Origin: an uncultured Lachnospiraceae bacterium
GTDB lineage: Bacteria; Bacillota; Clostridia; Lachnospirales; Lachnospiraceae
DNA length: 34,125 nucleotides
Assembly: GCA_946631295.1 (NCBI GenBank)
Contig: CAMOZY010000023.1
Location: 1-34,125 of the forward strand
Direction: 5' to 3'
Within the stretch, counting starts at the first letter, position 1. Every line of letters begins with the position of its first letter. Below, one piece after another: positions 8,183-15,333 of this stretch. Both the position numbers and the translations under genes were made by a program. Under the pieces are notes generated by a model. The model was not told where the DNA came from. It did no database searches and saw nothing but the letters and a program-made list of their open reading frames with translations.

Positions 8183-8917
8183 ATGAAGATACTTTGTGAA
8201 TTCTTAAATGTATTGGTAAATCCGCTCATATATCTGCTCGCAATTGCTGAGTTTGTTCTTATGTGGGTATCAATATGGACACTTACGGGATTCAGAAAGA
8301 GGATATCCGATCTTAACAGAGATAATATCCGTAAGATAAAGCTGAGCAAGACCAAGGGCAAGCGTGAGGTCAGCAAGACTGTAGAGAGGGTTGAATCCAG
8401 AAACTGGGACGATTTTGAGAGATTCCAGAGGGATTATCAGAAGGGAAGCGTGTGGTATTCCGCATTTTCACTGATCATCCAGTTGTTTACTCTTCTGGGC
8501 ATACTCGGAACCGTAGTAGGACTGTACATTGCGATGAACAATGGTGAAGATCTATACAGAGGCGTGGGTCTTGCACTTACCACAACGATAAACGGTATTC
8601 TTTTTGCCGTGATATTCAAGCTGGTCGATATAGGCATCACTGCGATGCTTCTGAATTTCATTGATGATGGTATAGATATTTTCGTTGATTCCTACAAGGC
8701 TGACAGCGATGATGCCACCAGAAATGCGATGCTGGAAAGCGGAAGGGAAACTGCCTTTGAAAAAGAAGGTGAAGCTGAAGGCAAAACCGGTACTGAAGCC
8801 GTAAGCACCCCGGACAGTGAACCGGTTAAAGCTAATGATAATGAGTCTGAATCTAAAGAGACTGTGACGGAAGAGAAAGAATCCGAAATCCAAAATGAGA
8901 AAAAGACGCAGGAATAA
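8183..8917 (+). CDS. MotA/TolQ/ExbB-family proton channel subunit
   Basis: This 244-residue membrane protein has a helix at about 10-35, a cytosolic loop rich in Lys/Arg (about 38-90), and two helices at about 92-115 and 125-155. The family signature is FTLLGILGTVVGLYIAMNN followed by GVGLALTTTINGILFAVIFKLVD, the pore-lining helices of ExbB/TolQ. Such subunits form pentamers around an ExbD dimer and turn proton flow into motion. The last ~70 residues are highly charged, low complexity and probably disordered. AGGAGA five bases upstream fixes ATG 8183. It overlaps the ExbD-like gene by 23 bases. No TonB, TolA or flagellar gene is nearby, so the driven partner is unknown. Confidence 0.88.
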   Translation: MKILCEFLNVLVNPLIYLLAIAEFVLMWVSIWTLTGFRKRISDLNRDNIRKIKLSKTKGKREVSKTVERVESRNWDDFERFQRDYQKGSVWYSAFSLIIQLFTLLGILGTVVGLYIAMNNGEDLYRGVGLALTTTINGILFAVIFKLVDIGITAMLLNFIDDGIDIFVDSYKADSDDATRNAMLESGRETAFEKEGEAEGKTGTEAVSTPDSEPVKANDNESESKETVTEEKESEIQNEKKTQE

Positions 8918-9434
8918 TTTAACAGAGATCAATCTGACACCGCTTCTTGATGTCCTGTTTTCCATTCTCTTTATCGTGATGATGACAGGCGCCAGAACCA
9001 GAGACATGGTTCAGAGCGAGCATGAAGAGCAGGTAGCGGTCCTCGAAGAGGAAAACGCAAGACTCAGCGAAGCCCTCAGGGCAAATGAGGAGCAGCTAGC
9101 CGCATATGAACTTCATGAGTCCGATTCCGTGATCATAACGGTGAGAAATACCGTAAGTGGAAGCAATCACGTTCTTCAGATATACAGAGGAGTCGAGGAA
9201 AGTGAGATCGCAAGTATCCGCATGGGACTTGATCAGACGGAGAATACAAGGACTCGTATCAGCAGCCTGATCGAGGAAATCGTTGAAGAAAACGGAGATC
9301 AGCCGGTTTATATAGTTTTTTACTGCGACAAGAGCAGGATATATACAAAAGAATATAATGTCGTTACGGATGCTTTTACGGAACTGCAGTCAAAATATAA
9401 GGAAGTGTTCTTCAAGGTAGGGGAGGAAGATTGA
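8895..9434 (+). CDS. ExbD/TolR-like proton channel subunit
   Basis: This 179-residue protein starts with the classical ExbD opening: a basic N terminus, TEINLTPLLDVLFSILFIVMM, one membrane helix (about 17-35) and Asp19 at the place of the conserved proton-carrying Asp. Unlike typical ExbD (about 140 residues) it has a coiled-coil stretch (about 40-78) between membrane and C-terminal domain. The C-terminal part (about 80-179, with QPVYIVFYCDKSRIYTKEYNVVTDAF) resembles the ExbD peptidoglycan-facing fold. It overlaps the ExbB-like gene by 23 bases, and its stop overlaps the next ATG by one base, so the subunits are likely made together. Confidence 0.85.
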   Translation: MRKRRRNNLTEINLTPLLDVLFSILFIVMMTGARTRDMVQSEHEEQVAVLEEENARLSEALRANEEQLAAYELHESDSVIITVRNTVSGSNHVLQIYRGVEESEIASIRMGLDQTENTRTRISSLIEEIVEENGDQPVYIVFYCDKSRIYTKEYNVVTDAFTELQSKYKEVFFKVGEED

Positions 9435-9856
9435 TGAAAAAACTGGCTAATATTGTTAAGGTCATACTTGTTCTGCTGATACTTGCGATACTTGTACTGT
9501 TTCTTCTTAATAAATTCGGATTCGGGTTCGGTAACGGACTGGGATTCGGAATCGGGGATACGATACAGAATTCTGACACATCGTCAAGAAATGTTGAAAC
9601 CAGTGAAGAAAATGTGAGAGGAACCGGTTCTTCATCGGAAGAGCTCCCTCTTCTGATCACGGTTACGATCCGTGAAGACAAGGTTTATGTCGAAGATAAA
9701 GAGATAGGCAGTGCTGAAGAATTAAAGGATTATATAGAGTCTATCAATACAGATGAGAGGGAATACAGACTTGTTGACGAGAATTCAATAAGAGCTACAT
9801 ACGAGTGGGTGACCGGAGTTTTCGATGAACTTAAGATTCCTATTTCCCAGGAATAA
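9434..9856 (+). CDS. Second ExbD-like extracytoplasmic protein lacking the transmembrane Asp
   Basis: This 140-residue protein has one N-terminal membrane helix (about 5-27), a Gly/Phe stretch (FGFGFGNGLGFGIG), a Ser/Glu linker and a C-terminal domain (about 72-139) beginning LLITVTIREDKVYVEDKEIGSAEELKDYIES. That domain has the beta-alpha pattern of the ExbD/TolR C-terminal domain. The membrane helix has no Asp or Glu, so it cannot carry protons as ExbD does. The ATG at 9434 is chosen over TTG 9431 because GGAGG lies seven bases upstream. It is the last gene of the operon. ExbD likeness is by pattern only and should be treated as tentative. Confidence 0.6.
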   Translation: MKKLANIVKVILVLLILAILVLFLLNKFGFGFGNGLGFGIGDTIQNSDTSSRNVETSEENVRGTGSSSEELPLLITVTIREDKVYVEDKEIGSAEELKDYIESINTDEREYRLVDENSIRATYEWVTGVFDELKIPISQE

Positions 9857-9863
9857 AAAGATA

Positions 9864-9892
9864 TTACCATAAACCTACAAATATGGTAGAAT
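9864..9892 (+). promoter_or_regulatory. Probable luxS promoter with overlapping dyad
   Basis: TTACCA (9864-9869), 17-base spacer, TAGAAT (9887-9892). The inverted repeat TACCAT (9865-9870) / ATGGTA (9883-9888) lies across both boxes, so a dimeric regulator could bind here. No SAM-type riboswitch fits in the short leader. Confidence 0.5.
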
Positions 9893-9944
9893 TAACAACG
9901 GTTTTGCACTGAAATCGTAAAGTTCATTTGTATGGAGGACAGAC

Positions 9945-10424
9945 GTGGAGAAGATAGCCAGTTTTACAATCGATCACATCAAACTACAGCCCGGTGTATA
10001 TGTATCCAGAAAGGACACCGTTGGAAGTGAGGTCTTAACAACATTTGATCTCAGAATGACAAGTCCCAACGAGGAACCTGTCATGAATACCGCGGAGATG
10101 CATACGATCGAGCATCTCGGAGCTACATATCTCAGGAATCATGCTGAATGGAAGGAAAGGGTCATATATTTCGGCCCCATGGGATGCAGGACAGGCTTTT
10201 ATCTGATCCTTGCAGGGGATCTTGCAAGTAAGGATATTGTTGATCTGGTCACCGGAATGTATGAATTTATAAGAGATTTTGAGGGAGATATTCCCGGAGC
10301 TTCACCCAAGGATTGCGGAAATTATCTTGATCAGAATCTTGGCATGGCATCATTTTTAGCAAACAGATATCTCAATAATGTATTGTATGGCATTACTGAG
10401 GAGAGGCTTATCTATCCCCAGTGA
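9945..10424 (+). CDS. luxS: S-ribosylhomocysteine lyase (autoinducer-2 synthase)
   Basis: LuxS splits S-ribosylhomocysteine into homocysteine and DPD, the precursor of autoinducer-2, in the activated methyl cycle. The 159-residue length is normal. The iron/zinc ligands H53 and H57 (in HTIEH) and C124 (SPKDCGNY) are present, as are the catalytic Cys81 in GPMGCRTGFY and E56. The start is GTG 9945, with GGAGG about 9 bases upstream. The next gene makes the LuxS substrate, and its start lies 11 bases after the luxS stop. All key residues are intact, so an active enzyme is expected. Confidence 0.97.
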   Translation: MEKIASFTIDHIKLQPGVYVSRKDTVGSEVLTTFDLRMTSPNEEPVMNTAEMHTIEHLGATYLRNHAEWKERVIYFGPMGCRTGFYLILAGDLASKDIVDLVTGMYEFIRDFEGDIPGASPKDCGNYLDQNLGMASFLANRYLNNVLYGITEERLIYPQ

Positions 10425-10435
10425 TCGGAGGGAAA

Positions 10436-11134
10436 ATGGTAAAAGTCGGAATAATCGGTGCAATGGAACTTGAGGTGAGCACTCTTAAGGGTCAGCTCAA
10501 GGGATGCAGCGTGAAGAAGAAAGCAGGAATGGAATTCTGTGAGGGCAGGATCGGCGGAGTTGATACCGTCGTTGTGCGCTGCGGCATCGGAAAGGTTAAC
10601 GCCGCATTATGCGTGCAGATACTGTGCGATGATTTCCACGTATCCCATGTCATCAACACCGGAGTTGCGGGATCACTTAATAACGACCTTAATATCGGAG
10701 ATATACTCATCTCGAAGGATGCGGTTCATCATGATGTTGATGTTACCATCTTTTCATATAAAGTCGGAGAAGTGCCTCAGCTCGGAGTAAGGGAATTCCC
10801 CGCAGACGCACATCTTATCGAGGCTGCCGAGATTTCGATAAAGGAAAACCAGCCTGACCTGAATTACCGTATAGGAAGAGTTGCGAGCGGAGATCAGTTC
10901 ATTTCCAGTTCTGAAGTAAAGGAACGCATAATCAGGGACTTTGAAGCTGACTGTGCCGAAATGGAAGGCGCATCCATTGCTCATGGTGCATATCTCAACG
11001 GTATTCCTTTTGTTATTATCAGAGCTATATCCGACAAGGCTGACGGATCCGCAGAGGAAGACTATCCTACATTTGAAAGAGCGGCTGCCGCACACTGTGC
11101 AAAACTTGTGGCGGACATGCTTAATCGTATTTAA
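10436..11134 (+). CDS. mtnN: 5'-methylthioadenosine/S-adenosylhomocysteine nucleosidase
   Basis: MtnN (Pfs) removes adenine from S-adenosylhomocysteine and methylthioadenosine, feeding S-ribosylhomocysteine to LuxS. The protein is 232 residues, the usual length. It shows the opening VGIIGAMELEV (catalytic Glu11), the NTGVAGSL glycine turn, ASGDQFISS, CAEMEGASIAH (the ribose-binding Met-Glu pair) and RAISDKAD with the catalytic Asp. ATG 10436 follows CGGAGGG; the upstream in-frame GTG 10421 overlaps the luxS stop and is less likely. Together with luxS this gives both steps of SAH detoxification in one operon. Confidence 0.96.
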   Translation: MVKVGIIGAMELEVSTLKGQLKGCSVKKKAGMEFCEGRIGGVDTVVVRCGIGKVNAALCVQILCDDFHVSHVINTGVAGSLNNDLNIGDILISKDAVHHDVDVTIFSYKVGEVPQLGVREFPADAHLIEAAEISIKENQPDLNYRIGRVASGDQFISSSEVKERIIRDFEADCAEMEGASIAHGAYLNGIPFVIIRAISDKADGSAEEDYPTFERAAAAHCAKLVADMLNRI

Positions 11135-11148
11135 CAAGGAGAATGATA

Positions 11149-11415
11149 ATGGAACAGACAATTGAATTTCGCTATGATACTCAGCTTCTCATCGAAAGTG
11201 AGAATGAAGATCTTGATGAAGATGAGATAAAGGACTATATCACGGAGCATTTTGTTGGAGACAGTCTTGTGGCTGCCGGTGATGAGGAACTCGTAAAGAT
11301 CCATTTCCACACCAACGAGCCCTGGAAGATACTTGAGTACTGCAGATCCCTCGGTGAAATCTACGATATCGTCGTCGAGGACATGGATCGTCAGGCAAGA
11401 GGCCTTCACGGCTGA
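11149..11415 (+). CDS. Stand-alone FakA C-terminal-like (DAK1_2) domain protein
   Basis: This 88-residue protein resembles only the last domain of the FakA/YloV fatty-acid kinase family: FRYDTQLLIE, an acidic helix, GDSLVAAGDEELVKIHFHTNEPWKILEYCRSLGEIYDIVVEDMDRQARGL. In full FakA this follows a DhaL ATP-binding domain (about 200 residues) and a middle domain; neither is present here. ATG 11149 is chosen because AAGGAG lies seven bases upstream; ATG 11143 would be too close. It is the third gene of the luxS-mtnN operon, which ends in a terminator 24 bases later. Without the kinase domain it cannot phosphorylate fatty acids itself; a binding or regulatory role is inferred. It may be an old remnant kept as a small protein. 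Confidence 0.75.
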   Translation: MEQTIEFRYDTQLLIESENEDLDEDEIKDYITEHFVGDSLVAAGDEELVKIHFHTNEPWKILEYCRSLGEIYDIVVEDMDRQARGLHG

Positions 11416-11438
11416 TAACAGTAATAGCAGTACTTTTT

Positions 11439-11476
11439 CTCCGGCCTGCCAAACGGGCCGGAGCGTTTTACGTTTT
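11439..11476 (+). terminator. Intrinsic terminator after the luxS operon
   Basis: CTCCGGCC (11439-11446) pairs perfectly with GGCCGGAG (11456-11463) around a 9-base loop, followed by CGTTTTACGTTTT. Confidence 0.88.
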
Positions 11477-11500
11477 AGATAAGAAAGATTTTTGTCAGTA

Positions 11501-13774
11501 ATGAGTAAGGAAAAAAAGGTTATACAAAAGAAAGCATCATATTCGGCATCGGCACTGCTTCTTACATTATTCTTCGGTCTGTCGTTTTTCTATATGGAGC
11601 TGGTGTTCAAATATTCCGTATCGGCGATGGTGCTTGATATTTCGGTTCTCCACATGCTGGTTTTCTCCTTCATAACAGGAGGAATCATCGCATTTCTGGT
11701 TTATATGCTGCCGTCAGTTCTTTCGCATATTACGGCGGTTTTATCACTTCTTTTATCAGCTGTTGCATTTCTTATTGAGCTGTTCATTCAAAGAGAATTC
11801 GCAGTTTTTTATGATCTGAATACGATACTTAATGCCGCAACGGATGCACTCGGTGGATTCGGAGGAGATATAAGGACCCTGATCTTCTGCAGAGACGGCA
11901 TAACACATATACTGCTTTTTATCGTCCCGCTTGTTTTATATGCTGTTTTTGTAAGAAGGATCGTAGCGGGTATAAGCAGGACAAGATGTATTGAAAAATC
12001 CTTCGTCATTCCCAAGGAAGATCAGGATATCGAAATGATCGATCTGAATGCAGTAGGGGATGAGGAGGAAGCTCCCAAAACCATGGAAGAACCTTCGGGA
12101 AGTCTGCTTTCCAACAGGGGAAGGCGTTATGTTGCCGGGCTTATATGTGCCGGAATATGCCTGCTTGCCATATCTGTCATGATGATCGGATCCGGAATAG
12201 GATTTCTTGATAATGAGACTTTTGGCGACAAATTCAGTTTTCAGAATTCTGTGGCTTCCTTCGGACTTGCCGGTTCTGTTTTCAGGGACGTAAAAAATAT
12301 CGGAAGAGCTCCTGCAGAGGAAGAAGAATTCATCATTGTTGATATTCCGTATGATGAACCTGTTCCCATGATCGTTGACGTAACGGAACCTGTTCCTGAT
12401 GACGGCAGTGGAAATGAGACAGCGCCCGAACCTGTTGTTTACGGAGTGAATGCCTTTGATATAGATTTTGCGGCGCTTGCTGAAGCAGGCGGCGCTTATT
12501 CAAGTCTGAATGCATATGTTGCATCGCTGACTCCTTCATCCAAGAATGAATATACCGGTCTTTTTGAGGGAAAGAATCTCATAGTATTTTGTGCGGAGGC
12601 GTTTTCTTCTGCGATTATTGATCCGGATCTTACACCGGCACTTTACAGGCTGACCACTAAGGGAATCAATTTTACGGATTATTATGAGCAGGCTACTGCG
12701 GGAACTACCGGAGGAGAATTCGAGCTCATCTACGGACTTATGCCTCTGAGGGGCGGAGATTCCATGCTTGCGATGACCGCACAGGGATCTTACACGAATA
12801 TCGGAGCTGTTCTTAGCGTAAATGAAGGCTATTACGGAATGGCTTTCCATGATAATGATGATCTGTACTACAGCAGGAATATCACACATAATCTTCTCGG
12901 ATACAGCGAGGGATTTATGGGATACGGAAACGGCATGGAGAAGCTGATCTCCAGACACTGGCCTGAGAGTGACTGCGAAATGATGGAGGCTACACTTCCT
13001 CTTTATACGGATCATCAGCCGTTCAACATTTATTACATGACCGTAAGCGGACACAGTGGATATAATTTCACCTCGAATGCCATGTCTGTAAGGAATAAGG
13101 ATCTTGTGAATGCATGGTGTGAGGAGAAGGGGCTTGAACTGAGCGAGACTGTAAGGGCCTATATTGCATGTCAGCTGGAACTTGAGAAAGCTCTTGAATA
13201 CACTCTTCAGTATCTTGAAGAGAATGATCTTGCCGATGATACGGTCATAGCACTTGCACCGGATCATTTCCCCTACGGACTTACAAACGGAGGATATCTC
13301 GGAAATCTTCCCTATCTTGACGAGCTGTACGGATATAAGGTCAACACTCAGATGGACCGTGATAAGAACACGGCTATAATCTGGTGCGGCGTTCTTGAGG
13401 ATATGGATCCTATCATAGTCGATAAGCCCACATCACCTCTAGATATCCTTCCTACTCTTCTTAACCTGTTCGGAGTTGAGTGGGATTCAAGACTATATAT
13501 CGGAAGGGATGTTCTGTCGAATGCTGAGGGTCTGTATTTTGACAGCGGATACAACTGGAAGACAGAAGTAGGGTATTACAGGGCTGCAACCGGTACATTT
13601 ACGCCGAATCCCGGATATGAGGAGGTCGGCGAGGCATATATCAAGAGGCACAATGCCATAGTTGCAAACAGGATCTCTTTTAACAGAAGTGTCATCAATA
13701 ATTCGTATTTCCCCTATGTTTACGGTCTGCTGGCTGAGCAGCATGCAGCGGAAGCTGATGCGGAGGGGAAGTAA
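11501..13774 (+). CDS. LtaS-family membrane sulfatase (lipoteichoic acid synthase-like phosphoglycerol transferase)
   Basis: A protein of about 757 residues with about five N-terminal membrane helices (to about 155), a further helix at about 207-230 and an extracytoplasmic alkaline-phosphatase-fold domain (about 350-690). Sulfatase/LtaS features are NLIVFCAEAF (metal-binding Glu366), ATAGTTGGEFELIYGLMP (nucleophile Thr402 or Thr403), YYMTVSGHSGYNF and ALAPDHFPYG. LtaS enzymes move glycerol-phosphate from phosphatidylglycerol to a growing teichoic chain; related members modify other glycans, so the substrate is open. An acidic, Pro/Glu-rich insert (about 265-315) separates membrane and catalytic parts. 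No good ribosome site decides between ATG 11501 and TTG 11492. It stands as a single gene. Confidence 0.85.
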   Translation: MSKEKKVIQKKASYSASALLLTLFFGLSFFYMELVFKYSVSAMVLDISVLHMLVFSFITGGIIAFLVYMLPSVLSHITAVLSLLLSAVAFLIELFIQREFAVFYDLNTILNAATDALGGFGGDIRTLIFCRDGITHILLFIVPLVLYAVFVRRIVAGISRTRCIEKSFVIPKEDQDIEMIDLNAVGDEEEAPKTMEEPSGSLLSNRGRRYVAGLICAGICLLAISVMMIGSGIGFLDNETFGDKFSFQNSVASFGLAGSVFRDVKNIGRAPAEEEEFIIVDIPYDEPVPMIVDVTEPVPDDGSGNETAPEPVVYGVNAFDIDFAALAEAGGAYSSLNAYVASLTPSSKNEYTGLFEGKNLIVFCAEAFSSAIIDPDLTPALYRLTTKGINFTDYYEQATAGTTGGEFELIYGLMPLRGGDSMLAMTAQGSYTNIGAVLSVNEGYYGMAFHDNDDLYYSRNITHNLLGYSEGFMGYGNGMEKLISRHWPESDCEMMEATLPLYTDHQPFNIYYMTVSGHSGYNFTSNAMSVRNKDLVNAWCEEKGLELSETVRAYIACQLELEKALEYTLQYLEENDLADDTVIALAPDHFPYGLTNGGYLGNLPYLDELYGYKVNTQMDRDKNTAIIWCGVLEDMDPIIVDKPTSPLDILPTLLNLFGVEWDSRLYIGRDVLSNAEGLYFDSGYNWKTEVGYYRAATGTFTPNPGYEEVGEAYIKRHNAIVANRISFNRSVINNSYFPYVYGLLAEQHAAEADAEGK

Positions 13775-13786
13775 GTTCCCTTTTTA
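13763..13786 (+). terminator. Short terminator overlapping the ltaS-like stop codon
   Basis: An 8-bp stem with one G-T pair (13763-13770 with 13776-13783, core GGGAA / TTCCC) closes a 5-base loop containing the TAA stop (13772-13774), followed by five T. Its strength is moderate. Confidence 0.55.
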
Positions 13787-13835
13787 AAAATTTTATAAAT
13801 TATTAACCGTCTGTTTAATCTTGTATTTTCGGTTA

Positions 13836-13844
13836 TGTTATACT
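13836..13844 (+). promoter_or_regulatory. Extended -10 promoter of the histidine kinase operon (leaderless mRNA predicted)
   Basis: TGT-TATACT (13836-13844) is an extended -10 element ending only seven bases before ATG 13852, which puts the transcript start at about 13851. A weak -35 (TTAATC, 13815-13820) lies 18 bases upstream. No Shine-Dalgarno motif fits between promoter and ATG. Confidence 0.6.
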
Positions 13845-13851
13845 TTTTTCC

Positions 13852-15333
13852 ATGAAGATCCAAACACGAATGATAATAACATTTGTGGCAGTGGCATTTA
13901 TTCCACTGATTCTTATAGTGCTCATATTTCTGCTTGTAAGGATGTCCATGAGCAGTCCATTTGTGGATGAGTACCCGGCCAATCAGGGTATAACCGGTCT
14001 CGGTATAGATATGGAAGAGATCGTGCAAAGGACTGACAGGGTATTTAACGAGCTTGAAGGCAAGGTACATTCTTCACCTGCTGCACTTGAAGACAGGGAA
14101 TATCTCAAGGATGTATGTAATGAGCTTTCCAGAATGTCCAGTACGCTTGTTGTGAGAAAGGGTGATGATCTTTTTTTTGCAGGAAGCGAGAGAATGGCAG
14201 AGGGAATATGGGGCAAACTTCCACCCTACGGATATATGGATCCGGGGAATAATTCCAGTCTGTACTTTGAAGACCTGGAGGAATATGTAAGACAGCTCGA
14301 CTTTACATTTTCTGACGGAAGTGAGGGTTCGATATTCATTGTCGTCAGGGTTAATTCGGGTATCAGCCGCAAGCTGAAAGTTGATATGCTGGTTGCCATG
14401 ATCCTCGTAATGCTGATCACGGCACTGCTCGTAACACTGTGGAACAAAAAGGGAATACTTGATCCCATGACCGAACTTTCGAAAGGTCTTACGCAGGTCA
14501 GGGAAGGTAATTTCGATTATGTCATAGAGCATAACGGAGTTTCCGGTGAGGTAGGCGATCTTCTCAGAAACTACGAAGACATGAGAATGAGGCTTCGTGA
14601 AAATGAGGAGAGGAATGCCGAGCAGGAAAAGAAGAACAAGGAGCTCGTCTCCAATATCACACATGATCTGAAGACTCCCATAACATCCATCAAGGGTTAT
14701 GTCGAGGGTATCCTGGACGGAGTTGCAGCCACTCCGGAAAAGCAGGAGAAGTACTTAAAGACCATCTACAACAAGGCTGTGGATATGGACAAACTGATAA
14801 ATGAGCTGACACTGTATTCAAGCGTTGATAATGACAGGATAAAGTATAATTTCCTGAGACTTAATGTCAGCGATTATTTCAGGGATTGCGTCGAGGAAGT
14901 CGGGCTCGACATGGAAACCCGGGGAATCAGGTTCGATTATAAGAATAATATTTCGGCGGATACGCTTATAATCGCCGATCCCGAGCAGCTCCGCAAGGTC
15001 ATAAACAACATCATCGGAAACAGCGTCAAGTACATGGATAAGCCGATCAAGATGATCTCCATGAGACTGATGGACGGTGGAGAGGATGTCATAATAGAGA
15101 TAGAAGATAACGGAAAGGGCATTGCATCTTCCGATATATCAAGGATATTCGAAAGATTCTACAGAGCAGACGCAGCGAGAACAACAGCGCAGGGCGGAAG
15201 CGGAATAGGACTTTCCATAGTAAAGAAAATAATCGAAGATCACGGAGGGCATATCTGGGCTACATCCAAAGAGGGAGAAGGAACCTGCATGCACTTTGTG
15301 ATAAGGAAGTATAAGGAGGATATACATGGCTAA
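13852..15333 (+). CDS. Two-component sensor histidine kinase (HAMP-HisKA-HATPase)
   Basis: This 493-residue kinase has membrane helix 1 (about 8-29), an extracytoplasmic sensor (about 30-178) with no recognised fold, helix 2 (about 180-202), HAMP (about 203-256), HisKA with the phospho-accepting His271 in SNITHDLKTPITSIKGYVEG, and HATPase_c (about 370-487) with VINNIIGNSVKYM (N box), IEDNGKGI (G1), IFERFYRADAAR (F box) and GGSGIGLSIVKKI (G2). It overlaps its response regulator by eight bases, with the kinase gene first. Downstream ABC and YtrA-like genes sit behind a terminator and are not clearly in the same operon. The signal is unknown. The start is unusual: no ribosome site, promoter very close. 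Confidence 0.94.
   Translation: MKIQTRMIITFVAVAFIPLILIVLIFLLVRMSMSSPFVDEYPANQGITGLGIDMEEIVQRTDRVFNELEGKVHSSPAALEDREYLKDVCNELSRMSSTLVVRKGDDLFFAGSERMAEGIWGKLPPYGYMDPGNNSSLYFEDLEEYVRQLDFTFSDGSEGSIFIVVRVNSGISRKLKVDMLVAMILVMLITALLVTLWNKKGILDPMTELSKGLTQVREGNFDYVIEHNGVSGEVGDLLRNYEDMRMRLRENEERNAEQEKKNKELVSNITHDLKTPITSIKGYVEGILDGVAATPEKQEKYLKTIYNKAVDMDKLINELTLYSSVDNDRIKYNFLRLNVSDYFRDCVEEVGLDMETRGIRFDYKNNISADTLIIADPEQLRKVINNIIGNSVKYMDKPIKMISMRLMDGGEDVIIEIEDNGKGIASSDISRIFERFYRADAARTTAQGGSGIGLSIVKKIIEDHGGHIWATSKEGEGTCMHFVIRKYKEDIHG

Noticed and set aside
5935-9856. Zorya-type phage defence or flagellar stator reading of the ExbB/ExbD genes
   Set aside because: The second subunit has the ExbD opening and no OmpA-like peptidoglycan domain of MotB/ZorB; no helicase, nuclease or flagellar gene is adjacent.
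10421-10435. GTG start for mtnN overlapping the luxS stop
   Set aside because: ATG 10436 follows the CGGAGGG ribosome site and gives the family-typical N terminus; the GTG would place that site inside the gene.
12536-13267. Long - strand open frame opposite the ltaS-like gene (and similar ones at 7756-8376 and 15260-15928)
   Set aside because: They are antisense shadows of strong + strand genes, with no family motif, ribosome site or sensible composition.
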